52,026 bases of DNA from Pseudomonadota bacterium (GTDB lineage: Bacteria > Pseudomonadota > Gammaproteobacteria > Burkholderiales > Burkholderiaceae_C): positions 1 through 52,026 of the forward strand of contig JABBOE010000009.1 in assembly GCA_019351955.1 (NCBI GenBank), given 5' to 3'. The position numbers and the translations under genes are program-made. Shown piece after piece: positions 39,790-47,635 of this stretch; within the stretch, counting starts at the first letter, position 1, and every line of letters starts with the position of its first letter. The notes below the pieces were generated by a model, which worked only from the letters and a program-made list of their open reading frames with translations, ran no database searches and was not told the origin of the DNA.

Positions 39790-42537
39790 ATGGCCACTGC
39801 GACCAAGAAGCCCAAGATAGCCAAAGCCCCCAGACACGCGTTCGCCAGCGCGCTCAAATCCTTCAAAACCGCCAGCGGCAAGGCGGGAAAGCTCTACTCG
39901 ATCCCGGCGCTCGGCAAGGCGTTGGGCGTGGATGTTTCACGCCTGCCGGTGTCGATCCGCATCGTCCTGGAGTCGGTGCTGCGCAATTGCGATGGCAAGC
40001 GAGTGGGCGTCGAGCATGTGAACCAACTGGCCCGCTGGAAGCCCAATGCCCCACGCACGGATGAAATTCCCTTCGTCGTCGCCCGCGTGGTGTTGCAGGA
40101 CTTCACCGGGGTTCCGTTGCTGGCTGACCTCGCTGCCATGCGCAGCGTCGCCGCCAACATGGGCAAGAGCCCAAAGGCGATTGAGCCGCTGGTGCCGGTT
40201 GACCTTGTTGTTGACCATTCGGTCATGATCGACAACTATGGGTCCAAGAAGGCGCTGGACCTGAACATGCAACTGGAATTTCAGCGCAACCGCGAGCGCT
40301 ACCAGTTCATGAAATGGGGCATGCAGGCGTTTGACACCTTTGGCGTAGTTCCTCCGGGATTTGGCATCGTGCACCAGATCAACCTGGAATACTTGGCCCG
40401 TGGGGTACACAAAGGCGCGCACGACGTGTACTACCCCGACACCCTGGTCGGCACCGACAGCCACACCACCATGATCAACGGCGTGGGCGTGGTGGGCTGG
40501 GGCGTGGGCGGCATCGAGGCCGAGGCCGGCATGCTAGGCCAACCGGTGTACTTCCTTACCCCCGACGTGGTGGGTGTCGAGCTCAAGGGGCAGCTGCGCG
40601 GCGGCGTTACCGCCACGGACCTCGTGCTCACCGTGACTGAAATGCTGCGCAAGGCGAAGGTCGTCGGCAAGTTTGTCGAGTTCTTTGGGGAAGGCACCGC
40701 ATCGTTAAGTGTCCCCGACCGTGCGACCATCGCCAACATGGCTCCCGAATATGGCGCCACGATGGGCTTTTTCCCGGTTGACGATAAGACACTGGCTTAT
40801 TTCAAGGGGACTGGTCGAAGCAAAGCCGAAATCGAGGCGCTGGAGGCCTATTTCAAGGCACAGAAGCTCTTCGGCATCCCGCACGCCGGGCAGATCGATT
40901 ACTCCACAACGATGGCTCTGGATCTGTCTAGTGTCGCCCCATCACTGGCCGGGCCCAAGCGGCCTCAGGACCGCATCGAACTTGGAGCGGTGAAATCCAC
41001 CTTTACATCGCTATTTTCTGCGCCCATGGACCAGGGTGGGTTCAGCCAGTCACCGCAGCGCCTTGATGCGTCGGTCACCACGTCTGGGGGGATAGAGCTG
41101 CGTGACGGCGACGTGCTGATCGCTGCCATCACGTCATGCACCAACACCTCGAACCCCAGCGTTCTGTTGGCAGCAGGATTGCTGGCCAAAAAGGCCGTTG
41201 AAGCCGGCCTCAAGGTGAAAAAACACGTCAAGACGTCCCTAGCCCCTGGCTCGCGCGTGGTCACCGAATATCTGGAGCGGGCGGGCCTGCTGCCCTACCT
41301 GGAAAAGCTCGGTTTCTATCTCGCTGGCTACGGCTGCACCACCTGCATCGGCAACGCCGGGCCCCTAGCTGCCGATATCGACGCGGCGATCACCACCAAC
41401 GATCTGGTGTGCGCGGCGGTACTTTCGGGAAACCGTAATTTCGAGGCACGCATCCACCCGAACATCAAGGCGAATTTCCTTGCCTCGCCGCCGCTCGTCG
41501 TGGCATACGCCATCGCAGGCACCGTCACGCGCGACTTGATGACCGAGCCGGTGGGTACGGGCAAGGGAGGCAGGGCGGTGTACCTGGGCGACATCTGGCC
41601 GACCGCTGCTGAGGTGGACAAACTGCTGAAGGTGGCGCTGGATCCGAAGACCTACAAAGCCAACTATGCGCAGTTGCAGGACAAGCCAGGCAAACTCTGG
41701 AACCAGATTGCCAAGTCCGCTGGTCAGGTCTACAACTGGCCCGAGAGCACCTATATCGCTCAGCCGCCCTTCTTTCAGGACTTCAATATGAAGCCCGAGA
41801 CGGCCGCCTCCAGCGTGCAAGGCGCGCGGGCCCTGGCGCTTTTCGCTGATTCCATCACAACCGACCACATCTCCCCGGCCGGCTCGATCAAGGAAACGTC
41901 TCCTGCGGGGCAGTGGCTTCTGGCGCACGGGGTGCGCAGGGAGGATTTCAACTCCTATGGCTCGCGGCGCGGCAACCATGAGGTCATGATGCGCGGCACT
42001 TTCGCAAACGTGCGCATCAAAAACATGATGATCCCTCCCATGGCGGACGGTTCACGCGAGGAAGGCGGCGTGACGCTATTCCAGCCCTCAGGCGAGAAGA
42101 TGTACATCTTCGACGCCGCAATGCGCTACATGTCCGAGGGTCGGCCAACTGTGATTCTGGCCGGCGAGGAATACGGCACCGGATCCAGCCGGGACTGGGC
42201 AGCCAAGGGCACGCAGCTGTTGGGTGTCAAAGCAGTCGTGGCGCGCAGCTTCGAGCGCATCCACCGGTCCAACCTTATCGGCATGGGCGTCCTTCCCCTC
42301 CAATTCTTGGGCAGCGACTCGTGGCAGTCCCTGGGCATTACTGGAGACGAAACGTTTGACGTGCTGCTTGGCGACAACATCAGGCCCCAGCAAGACGCGA
42401 CGCTTGTGGTCCACCGCGAAGGCCAGCCCGACCAACAAGTCAAGGTCAAGCTGCGCATTGACACCCCCATCGAGGTGGACTACTACCACCATGGCGGGAT
42501 CCTTCCCTACGTGCTTCGACAATTACTCGCCGCTTGA
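39790..42537 (+). CDS. acnA: Aconitate hydratase A
   Basis: AcnA isomerises citrate to isocitrate with a 4Fe-4S cluster and probably also hydrates 2-methyl-cis-aconitate. The 915-residue protein has cluster cysteines in [13 protein letters not shown] and [13 protein letters not shown]. The [14 protein letters not shown] motif and the C-terminal swivel-domain signature [14 protein letters not shown] are present. GGAG 6-7 nt before MATATKKPK decides the start over an ATG 6 codons upstream. Length and sequence style favour AcnA over the shorter AcnD. It ends in an intrinsic terminator. Confidence 0.95.
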   Translation: MATATKKPKIAKAPRHAFASALKSFKTASGKAGKLYSIPALGKALGVDVSRLPVSIRIVLESVLRNCDGKRVGVEHVNQLARWKPNAPRTDEIPFVVARVVLQDFTGVPLLADLAAMRSVAANMGKSPKAIEPLVPVDLVVDHSVMIDNYGSKKALDLNMQLEFQRNRERYQFMKWGMQAFDTFGVVPPGFGIVHQINLEYLARGVHKGAHDVYYPDTLVGTDSHTTMINGVGVVGWGVGGIEAEAGMLGQPVYFLTPDVVGVELKGQLRGGVTATDLVLTVTEMLRKAKVVGKFVEFFGEGTASLSVPDRATIANMAPEYGATMGFFPVDDKTLAYFKGTGRSKAEIEALEAYFKAQKLFGIPHAGQIDYSTTMALDLSSVAPSLAGPKRPQDRIELGAVKSTFTSLFSAPMDQGGFSQSPQRLDASVTTSGGIELRDGDVLIAAITSCTNTSNPSVLLAAGLLAKKAVEAGLKVKKHVKTSLAPGSRVVTEYLERAGLLPYLEKLGFYLAGYGCTTCIGNAGPLAADIDAAITTNDLVCAAVLSGNRNFEARIHPNIKANFLASPPLVVAYAIAGTVTRDLMTEPVGTGKGGRAVYLGDIWPTAAEVDKLLKVALDPKTYKANYAQLQDKPGKLWNQIAKSAGQVYNWPESTYIAQPPFFQDFNMKPETAASSVQGARALALFADSITTDHISPAGSIKETSPAGQWLLAHGVRREDFNSYGSRRGNHEVMMRGTFANVRIKNMMIPPMADGSREEGGVTLFQPSGEKMYIFDAAMRYMSEGRPTVILAGEEYGTGSSRDWAAKGTQLLGVKAVVARSFERIHRSNLIGMGVLPLQFLGSDSWQSLGITGDETFDVLLGDNIRPQQDATLVVHREGQPDQQVKVKLRIDTPIEVDYYHHGGILPYVLRQLLAA

Positions 42538-42566
42538 CGGCAGGCGTCAGCCGCACGACGCAAGGT

Positions 42567-42594
42567 GCCCGGGCTCTGCCTGGGCTTATTTTTT
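42567..42594 (+). terminator. Intrinsic terminator after acnA
   Basis: GCCCGGG (42567-42573) pairs with CCTGGGC (42579-42585) around a 5-nt loop, with one G-U pair, and is followed by TTATTTTTT. It lies 30 bp past the acnA stop. Its T-run covers the stop codon of the convergent dehydrogenase gene. Confidence 0.85.
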
Positions 42595-43518
42595 CGGTTG
42601 CTCCAACGCCCTCAAAAGCGAACTGGTGTCGTCGCCTCCCATGCCCAACGCCATAAGGCGGTCCAGTTGCGCATGCACGGCGCTGAGTGCGGGAAGGGCA
42701 AGGCCTGCATGCCGCGCGGCTTCTGCGGCGAGGCTGAAGTCCTTGGCATGGAGGCGGGCCGGGATGCCCGCTGCAAAGTCCCGTGCTGCCATTTTGGGGC
42801 CCATCAAATCCAGCATGCGGCTACCAGCAAAGCCGGCCGAGATGGCGCGGAGTACCCGATGCAAGTCGGCGCCCTCCGCCTGCGCGAATCGCATGGCCTC
42901 CGCGATGCCCTCGATGTTGATCACCTGGACGATCTGGTTGCAGAGCTTTGCAACCTGTCCGCTGCCCGCTGGACCGACGTGCGTGATGGTTGAGCCCAAT
43001 AGCGACAGTAACTGCAGCGCTCTCGCGTAAGCCTCTGGTTCACCCCCCACCATGATAGACAGGCCCGCCTCGCGCGCGCCCTTCTCGCCGCCCGACACTG
43101 GCGCGTCCAGAAAGTCAATGCCAGCCTCACCCAGAGCCACGGCGATACGCCTGGCACCCGAAGGTGCAATCGTGCTGTGGTCAACGCAAATCGTCCCCGG
43201 GCTTGCACCATGAGCAGCGCCTTCGGGCCCCAACAGAACCTGCTCGACATCCGGCGTGGACGTTACGTTCGTGAAGACGAACGCCGCCCCCATCGCCGCC
43301 TCCGCCGGGCTGCTGCAGACCTGCATGCCGGCAAGAGCAGCGCGCTCGCGCTTGACCTGATCTCGGGCAAAAACCCTTAGCCTATGACCTGCGCGTTGCA
43401 GGTGGCCGCACATGGCCCACCCCATGATGCCCAAGCCGATAAAGCCAAGCGTAAGCGGAGGCTGGCGCGTGTCGGGTTCGGAAAGGGGGGTTGAATGCAA
43501 AGTGGCGCTTTCGTTCAT
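42586..43518 (-). CDS. 3-hydroxyisobutyrate / tartronate-semialdehyde-type dehydrogenase
   Basis: The 310-residue protein belongs to the beta-hydroxyacid dehydrogenase family. The NAD(P)-binding motif GFIGLGIMGWAMCGHL is at about 25-40. The substrate motif DAPVSGGEKGAREAGL is present, and the catalytic lysine lies in GQVAKLCNQIV. The last section, LHAKDFSLAAEAA, is also typical. It could reduce tartronate semialdehyde (GarR/GlxR) or oxidise 3-hydroxyisobutyrate (MmsB); sequence alone does not settle which. The frame is open a further 217 codons upstream without similarity; ATGs at 43518 and 43524 are both possible starts. It is convergent with acnA. Confidence 0.88.
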   Translation of the reverse strand: MNESATLHSTPLSEPDTRQPPLTLGFIGLGIMGWAMCGHLQRAGHRLRVFARDQVKRERAALAGMQVCSSPAEAAMGAAFVFTNVTSTPDVEQVLLGPEGAAHGASPGTICVDHSTIAPSGARRIAVALGEAGIDFLDAPVSGGEKGAREAGLSIMVGGEPEAYARALQLLSLLGSTITHVGPAGSGQVAKLCNQIVQVINIEGIAEAMRFAQAEGADLHRVLRAISAGFAGSRMLDLMGPKMAARDFAAGIPARLHAKDFSLAAEAARHAGLALPALSAVHAQLDRLMALGMGGDDTSSLLRALEQPKK

Positions 43519-44075
43519 GATCATGACCGTGGGGGCAATCACCCCGATGCTATGGGCGCAGGCAACAGCGCCGCAAGTTCGACGCTGGACGCCGCTCGGC
43601 ATTGGTATCGGCGCAAGAGGGTGCCCGAACGCGCTGCAATTCACGACGGCACGGAATGCGGCGTGGTGCGGCTCGCCACTTTCCCAGCCGATGCGCCAGA
43701 TGACTGACAGGTCAAGGGGGCGGCGCCATCTGGCATTGCCGGGCAATGGATGCGGCGGTTTGGGGAGACAGGAGCGCGTCGCCTTTGTCGCGGGCCGACC
43801 CGAGCGCATGACGCCTGCGCACATGCGTGTGCATGGCGCAAGGTCAAGGTCTCGAACCATGCCATTCCTGGCCGTGATGCCACGCCACGCATGCAGGCCG
43901 CGCGACCCGATGTCCAAAGCTGGCTCTCTCAAGGGATGACCTGAAATCGGATAGTGCCTGCCTATGGGCAAGATTGAAAGGGTGCATTGGACAACGTCAA
44001 ATTCCCGTTCTAAATTGCATGCTGCCGCGTGCAGCGGCAAGATTGTGTCCCGCTTCTGCACCCTAGGAGAAAACG
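43519..44075. other. Divergent intergenic region upstream of rubrerythrin
   Basis: No gene is supported in these 557 bp. Both strands hold open frames that look like composition artefacts, rich in Arg, Pro and Cys, with no ribosome-binding site or recognisable domain. Near the right end a weak promoter-like pair is visible: TTGGAC at 43987 and TAAATT at 44011, 18-bp spacing. A 6-bp inverted repeat follows it, TGCCGC (44023-44028) with GCGGCA (44034-44039). This repeat sits in the probable 5' leader of the rubrerythrin mRNA. Confidence 0.5.
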
Positions 44076-44498
44076 ATGACCGCATTGAAGGGCTCGAAGA
44101 CCGAGCAAAATTTGAAAGACGCCTTTGCAGGTGAATCCATGGCCAACCGCCGCTACCTGTACTTCGCAAGCAAGGCCGACGTGGAAGGTCAGAATGACGT
44201 GGCAGCGCTGTTCCGCTCTACGGCCGAAGGCGAAACCGGCCATGCGCACGGACACCTGGAGTTTCTCGAAACCGTAGGCGACCCGGCCACCGGCCTGCCT
44301 ATCGGACCGACCCGCGACAATCTGAAGTCGGCTGTGGCTGGGGAAACGCACGAGTACACCGACATGTATCCCGGCATGGCCAAAACTGCGCGCGATGAGG
44401 GCTTCGACGAAATCGCCGATTGGTTCTCCACTTTGGCCAAAGCCGAACGCTCACACGCCAACCGCTACCAAAAGGCGCTGGACGTGCTGGCAGACTGA
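44076..44498 (+). CDS. Rubrerythrin without a rubredoxin domain
   Basis: Rubrerythrins are non-heme di-iron proteins that reduce hydrogen peroxide. This 140-residue four-helix protein has the ligand set Glu20, Glu53 and His56 (ExxH), Glu90, Glu93, and Glu124 with His127 (ExxH). The usual C-terminal rubredoxin domain is absent, so electrons must come from another protein. A strong AGGAG lies 6-7 nt before the ATG. The next genes, an Fe-S oxidoreductase and a DUF3501 protein, form a trio with it and could include the electron donor. Confidence 0.93.
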   Translation: MTALKGSKTEQNLKDAFAGESMANRRYLYFASKADVEGQNDVAALFRSTAEGETGHAHGHLEFLETVGDPATGLPIGPTRDNLKSAVAGETHEYTDMYPGMAKTARDEGFDEIADWFSTLAKAERSHANRYQKALDVLAD

Positions 44499-44524
44499 GC
44501 CGCACCTGCCCTCTCGGTCGCTTA

Positions 44525-44553
44525 CGCCACGGCAGCCTCGCGCTGCCGTGGCG
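44525..44553. repeat. Perfect 11-bp hairpin between rubrerythrin and the Fe-S gene
   Basis: CGCCACGGCAG (44525-44535) and CTGCCGTGGCG (44543-44553) form a perfect 11-bp stem with a 7-nt loop, 27 bp beyond the rubrerythrin stop. No T-run follows, so it may stabilise the rubrerythrin mRNA or act as a partial terminator rather than end transcription fully. Confidence 0.65.
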
Positions 44554-44641
44554 CATTGTGGCCTCGTGCTTTGTAAGCCGCCGCGAGCTGTTCTGCGCCC
44601 GTAGCGGCCGCGGATCCTGAACTCGACAAAGGTCTATCTCT

Positions 44642-45988
44642 ATGTCCACGCGCGAAGGCAATCTTGAGGCTCCAACCCGGCATCCGCTGGATTGGCTCAA
44701 TCCATCGTTCTATGACGAGCAGGAGTGCCTGCACGAGCTCGAGCGGATTTTCGACATCTGCCACGGATGCAGGCGCTGCGTATCGCTTTGCCAATCCTTC
44801 CCCACCTTGTTCGACCTGGTGGACGAAAGCAGCACTGGCGAAGTCGCCAGCGTGGACAAGCAAGACTTCTGGAAGGTTGTGGATCAGTGCTACATCTGCG
44901 ATCTTTGCTACATGACCAAATGTCCCTATGTGCCGCCTCATCCGTGGAACTTGGACTTTCCGCACACCATGTTGCGCGCCAAGGCGATCCAGTTCAAGCA
45001 AGGCAAGGTCTCCAGAGCCAACGTGCTGCTGGCGTCGACCGACGTGCATGGCAAACTGGCCGGCATTCCCATCGTGGTGCAAGTGGCAAACACGGCAAAC
45101 AAGACGACCCCAGTTCGCGCCCTGCTTGAAAACACCCTCGGCATTGACCGCCATGCCTGGGTACCCGACCTTGCGAGCAAGAAATTCCGCTCCGCTGCCC
45201 CTCATGCAGGGGTGAAGCAGGCACCTGACGGCCAGCGCACGCCCGGACGCGTCGCCATATTCTCCACCTGCTACATCAACTACAACGAGCCCAAGATCGG
45301 GCTCGACCTGCTCAAGGTACTCGACCATAACGGGGTCGCCTACGAGCTTGTGGACAAGGAGCAGTGCTGTGGCATGCCAAAGCTGGAAATCGGCGATCTG
45401 GATGCGGTGGCCCGAGCGAAGGAAGTGAACATCCCCGCGCTTGCGCGGTATGCCCGCGCCGGCTATGCCATCCTCACCGGTGTACCGTCATGCACGCTGA
45501 TGTTCAAGCAGGAGATTCCCTTGATGTATCCCGATGATGCCGACGTCAAGGCCGTCCAGGACGCAATCTGGGACCCCTTCGAGTATCTTGTGGCGCGTCA
45601 CAAGGATGGCCTTCTAAAGACCGATTTCAAGCAATCGCTAGGCAAGGTCTCCTACCAAATCCCCTGTCACAGCCGCGTACAGAACATGGGGCGCAAAACC
45701 GAGGAGCTGTTCAAGCTCATCGCCAAGACTGTCGAGGTCCAACTCACCACGGTTGAGCGCTGCTCGGGCCATGCAGGCACCTACGGCGTGAAGAAGGCCC
45801 ATCATGCCGACGCGATGAAGATTGGCAAAGCGGTTTTCAAGGCGATGGACGCACCGCAGCCCGACTACATTAGCTCAGACTGCCCGCTGGGCGGCCACCA
45901 CATCGCCCAAGGCATCGCGGAGCAAGGCAGCTCGCATCCTCGCCTCGAGCACCCGCTAAGTCTTCTGCGCATCGCCTACGGCCTTTAA
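44642..45988 (+). CDS. GlpC-like Fe-S oxidoreductase with CCG-type domains
   Basis: The 448-residue protein has two ferredoxin-type cluster motifs: Cys40-x2-Cys43-x2-Cys46-x3-Cys50 (CHGCRRCVSLC) and Cys83, Cys86, Cys89, Cys94 (CYICDLCYMTKC). Two cysteine-rich CCG-type regions follow: EQCCGMPKLE at about 240 and the variant ERCSGHAGTYG at about 370. This layout is that of GlpC/heterodisulfide-reductase-related electron carriers. The partner is probably the rubrerythrin or the DUF3501 protein rather than a glycerol-3-phosphate dehydrogenase, none of which is nearby. The function is inferred from family and context. Confidence 0.88.
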   Translation: MSTREGNLEAPTRHPLDWLNPSFYDEQECLHELERIFDICHGCRRCVSLCQSFPTLFDLVDESSTGEVASVDKQDFWKVVDQCYICDLCYMTKCPYVPPHPWNLDFPHTMLRAKAIQFKQGKVSRANVLLASTDVHGKLAGIPIVVQVANTANKTTPVRALLENTLGIDRHAWVPDLASKKFRSAAPHAGVKQAPDGQRTPGRVAIFSTCYINYNEPKIGLDLLKVLDHNGVAYELVDKEQCCGMPKLEIGDLDAVARAKEVNIPALARYARAGYAILTGVPSCTLMFKQEIPLMYPDDADVKAVQDAIWDPFEYLVARHKDGLLKTDFKQSLGKVSYQIPCHSRVQNMGRKTEELFKLIAKTVEVQLTTVERCSGHAGTYGVKKAHHADAMKIGKAVFKAMDAPQPDYISSDCPLGGHHIAQGIAEQGSSHPRLEHPLSLLRIAYGL

Positions 45989-46025
45989 TGCACCTTTGCT
46001 GTATATACCCTTCCGGAGATCCCAT

Positions 46026-46610
46026 ATGCCGCTCACCCGCGACAGCCTACTGACGCTAGAGGCCTATGCCAAGGCGCGCAAGCAGATGAAGGCCGAGATT
46101 ATTCCCCATCGCCAGCTGCGCTCAGTGCAGCTCGGCGAGCACATGAACCTGCAATTCGAGGACGAACGTACCATTCGCTACCAGATTCAGGAAATGCTGC
46201 GCATCGAGAAAACCTTCGAAGAACAGGACATCCAGGATGAGATCGACACCTACGTCCCACTCATTCCGGACGGCGGGAACTGGAAGGCCACGTTGCTGCT
46301 CGAGTTTCCCGATGTCGAGCTGCGCAGGCGCGAATTGAAGCGACTTATCGGCGTGGAAGACAAGGTGTACATCGAGGTGGCTGGCCACCCTCGCATCTAC
46401 GCCATCGCCGATGAAGACTTGCCGCGCGAGAACTCCGAGAAGACTTCAGCCGTTCATTTTCTGCGCTTTGAGTTCACCGCATCAGTCATCGCAGCCATGC
46501 GTGCCGGCGCTGATACCGTTGTCGGCTGCGACCACCCCAACTACGATACGCGCCACGTCATCCCGCCTGCCACGCACCAAGCCTTGCTTGCGGATTTCGC
46601 GGCCACTTGA
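46026..46610 (+). CDS. DUF3501 family protein
   Basis: The 194-residue protein matches the DUF3501 family in its N-terminal MPLTRDSLLTLEAYAKAR, the central LQFEDERTIRYQIQEMLRIE and the WKATLLLEFPD segment. It is soluble, with no signal peptide and no evident metal-binding motif. The start at 46026 has GGAG about 8 nt upstream; an ATG 10 codons earlier is less suitable. It follows the Fe-S gene by 37 bp. The biochemical role is unknown; its genomic partners suggest peroxide or redox stress. Confidence 0.88.
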   Translation: MPLTRDSLLTLEAYAKARKQMKAEIIPHRQLRSVQLGEHMNLQFEDERTIRYQIQEMLRIEKTFEEQDIQDEIDTYVPLIPDGGNWKATLLLEFPDVELRRRELKRLIGVEDKVYIEVAGHPRIYAIADEDLPRENSEKTSAVHFLRFEFTASVIAAMRAGADTVVGCDHPNYDTRHVIPPATHQALLADFAAT

Positions 46611-46724
46611 GGCCCCAGCGCGCCATGCCCAGCGCATTGCGCCTAACCATCTGAAACGGGGCGCGTTTTCCCATTCTTGTTGACCTATGCCATGGGGCTA
46701 GGCCCCTTTGTCGCTCATGCCGCC

Positions 46725-47513
46725 ATGCTGATTGTTCTGTCCCCCGCCAAGACCCTCGACTTCACCAGCGCGATCCCCGAACTCACGGTCACCCAGCCGC
46801 GATTCATCCATCAAGCGACAGAATTGATCGAGATCCTGCGTGAGAAGAGGCCGGCCGAGCTCGCCAGTCTGATGCACATCTCCGACAAACTTTCGACGCT
46901 CAACGCAGAACGCTATGCGCAATGGTCGCCGCGCTTCACGCCCGACAACAGCCGACCCGCCATTCTCGCGTTCAACGGCGACGTCTACGAAGGACTGGAC
47001 GCGGCCCATCTCAAGCGCAAAGACCTCCAATGGGCACAGGACCACATCGCACTGCTCAGTGGTCTTTACGGCGTGCTTCGACCCCTGGACCTCATGCAGC
47101 CGTACCGCCTGGAGATGGGCACCCGGCTCTCGAACCCGCAAGGCAAAGACCTCTACGCCTACTGGGGCAGCCGCATCGCGCAGACTCTTCGCGAACAACT
47201 TCAAGGCCATACGCACGCGGTCCTCGTGAATCTGGCGTCAGACGAGTACTTTGGCGCCGTACGCATGGAGGCGCTTGGCCTGCCCGTCGTGCAACCGGTC
47301 TTCCAAGACGGCAATGCAGGTGTTTACAAGACGATCAGCTTTTACGCCAAGCGTGCGCGGGGCCTTATGGCTCGTTATGCGATCACGCATCGGATCGCCG
47401 ACCCAGATCGCCTCAAAGCCTTCGATCTTGAGGGTTACAGCTACAGTGCCGAAGCTTCGACCAGCAGCCGCTGGGTCTACCGCCGCGCCAAACCCCAAAC
47501 AGCTCAGCTATGA
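46725..47513 (+). CDS. yaaA: Peroxide stress protein YaaA
   Basis: The 262-residue protein belongs to the YaaA (DUF328/UPF0246) family, which limits free iron and DNA damage during hydrogen peroxide stress in E. coli. It begins MLIVLSPAKTLDF and has the family motifs FNGDVYEGL, LLSGLYGVLRPLDLMQPYRLEMGT, NLASDEYF and FYAKRARGLMARY. The frame opens 16 codons earlier, without similarity. It lies 114 bp downstream of the rubrerythrin trio, so the stretch as a whole looks like a peroxide-defence neighbourhood. Confidence 0.95.
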   Translation: MLIVLSPAKTLDFTSAIPELTVTQPRFIHQATELIEILREKRPAELASLMHISDKLSTLNAERYAQWSPRFTPDNSRPAILAFNGDVYEGLDAAHLKRKDLQWAQDHIALLSGLYGVLRPLDLMQPYRLEMGTRLSNPQGKDLYAYWGSRIAQTLREQLQGHTHAVLVNLASDEYFGAVRMEALGLPVVQPVFQDGNAGVYKTISFYAKRARGLMARYAITHRIADPDRLKAFDLEGYSYSAEASTSSRWVYRRAKPQTAQL

Positions 47514-47525
47514 TTACGCTCTGTT

Positions 47526-47601
<76 letters not shown>

Positions 47602-47621
47602 CCTACAAGATAAGTTGTTGA

Positions 47622-47635
47622 TTTAACTGGTTAAA
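47622..47635. repeat. Inverted repeat near the tRNA 3' end
   Basis: TTTAAC and GTTAAA flank a 2-nt centre, a perfect AT-rich palindrome 20 bp past the tRNA-Ala. Its position between the tRNA and the integrase gene fits an arm-type recombinase site or excisionase site, which is inference. The stop codon of the long minus-strand recombinase ORF lies within it. Confidence 0.45.

Noticed and set aside
43412-43939. A 175-codon forward frame in the dehydrogenase/rubrerythrin gap, with a stretch resembling a signal peptide (MIMTVGAITPMLWAQA)
   Set aside because: There is no ribosome-binding site, the remainder is Arg/Pro/Cys-rich, and its 5' part is antisense to the dehydrogenase gene.
43519-44169. 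Upstream extension of the minus-strand dehydrogenase frame by over 200 codons
   Set aside because: The extension lacks family similarity and would run into the rubrerythrin gene; the homologous region begins near MNESATLHS.
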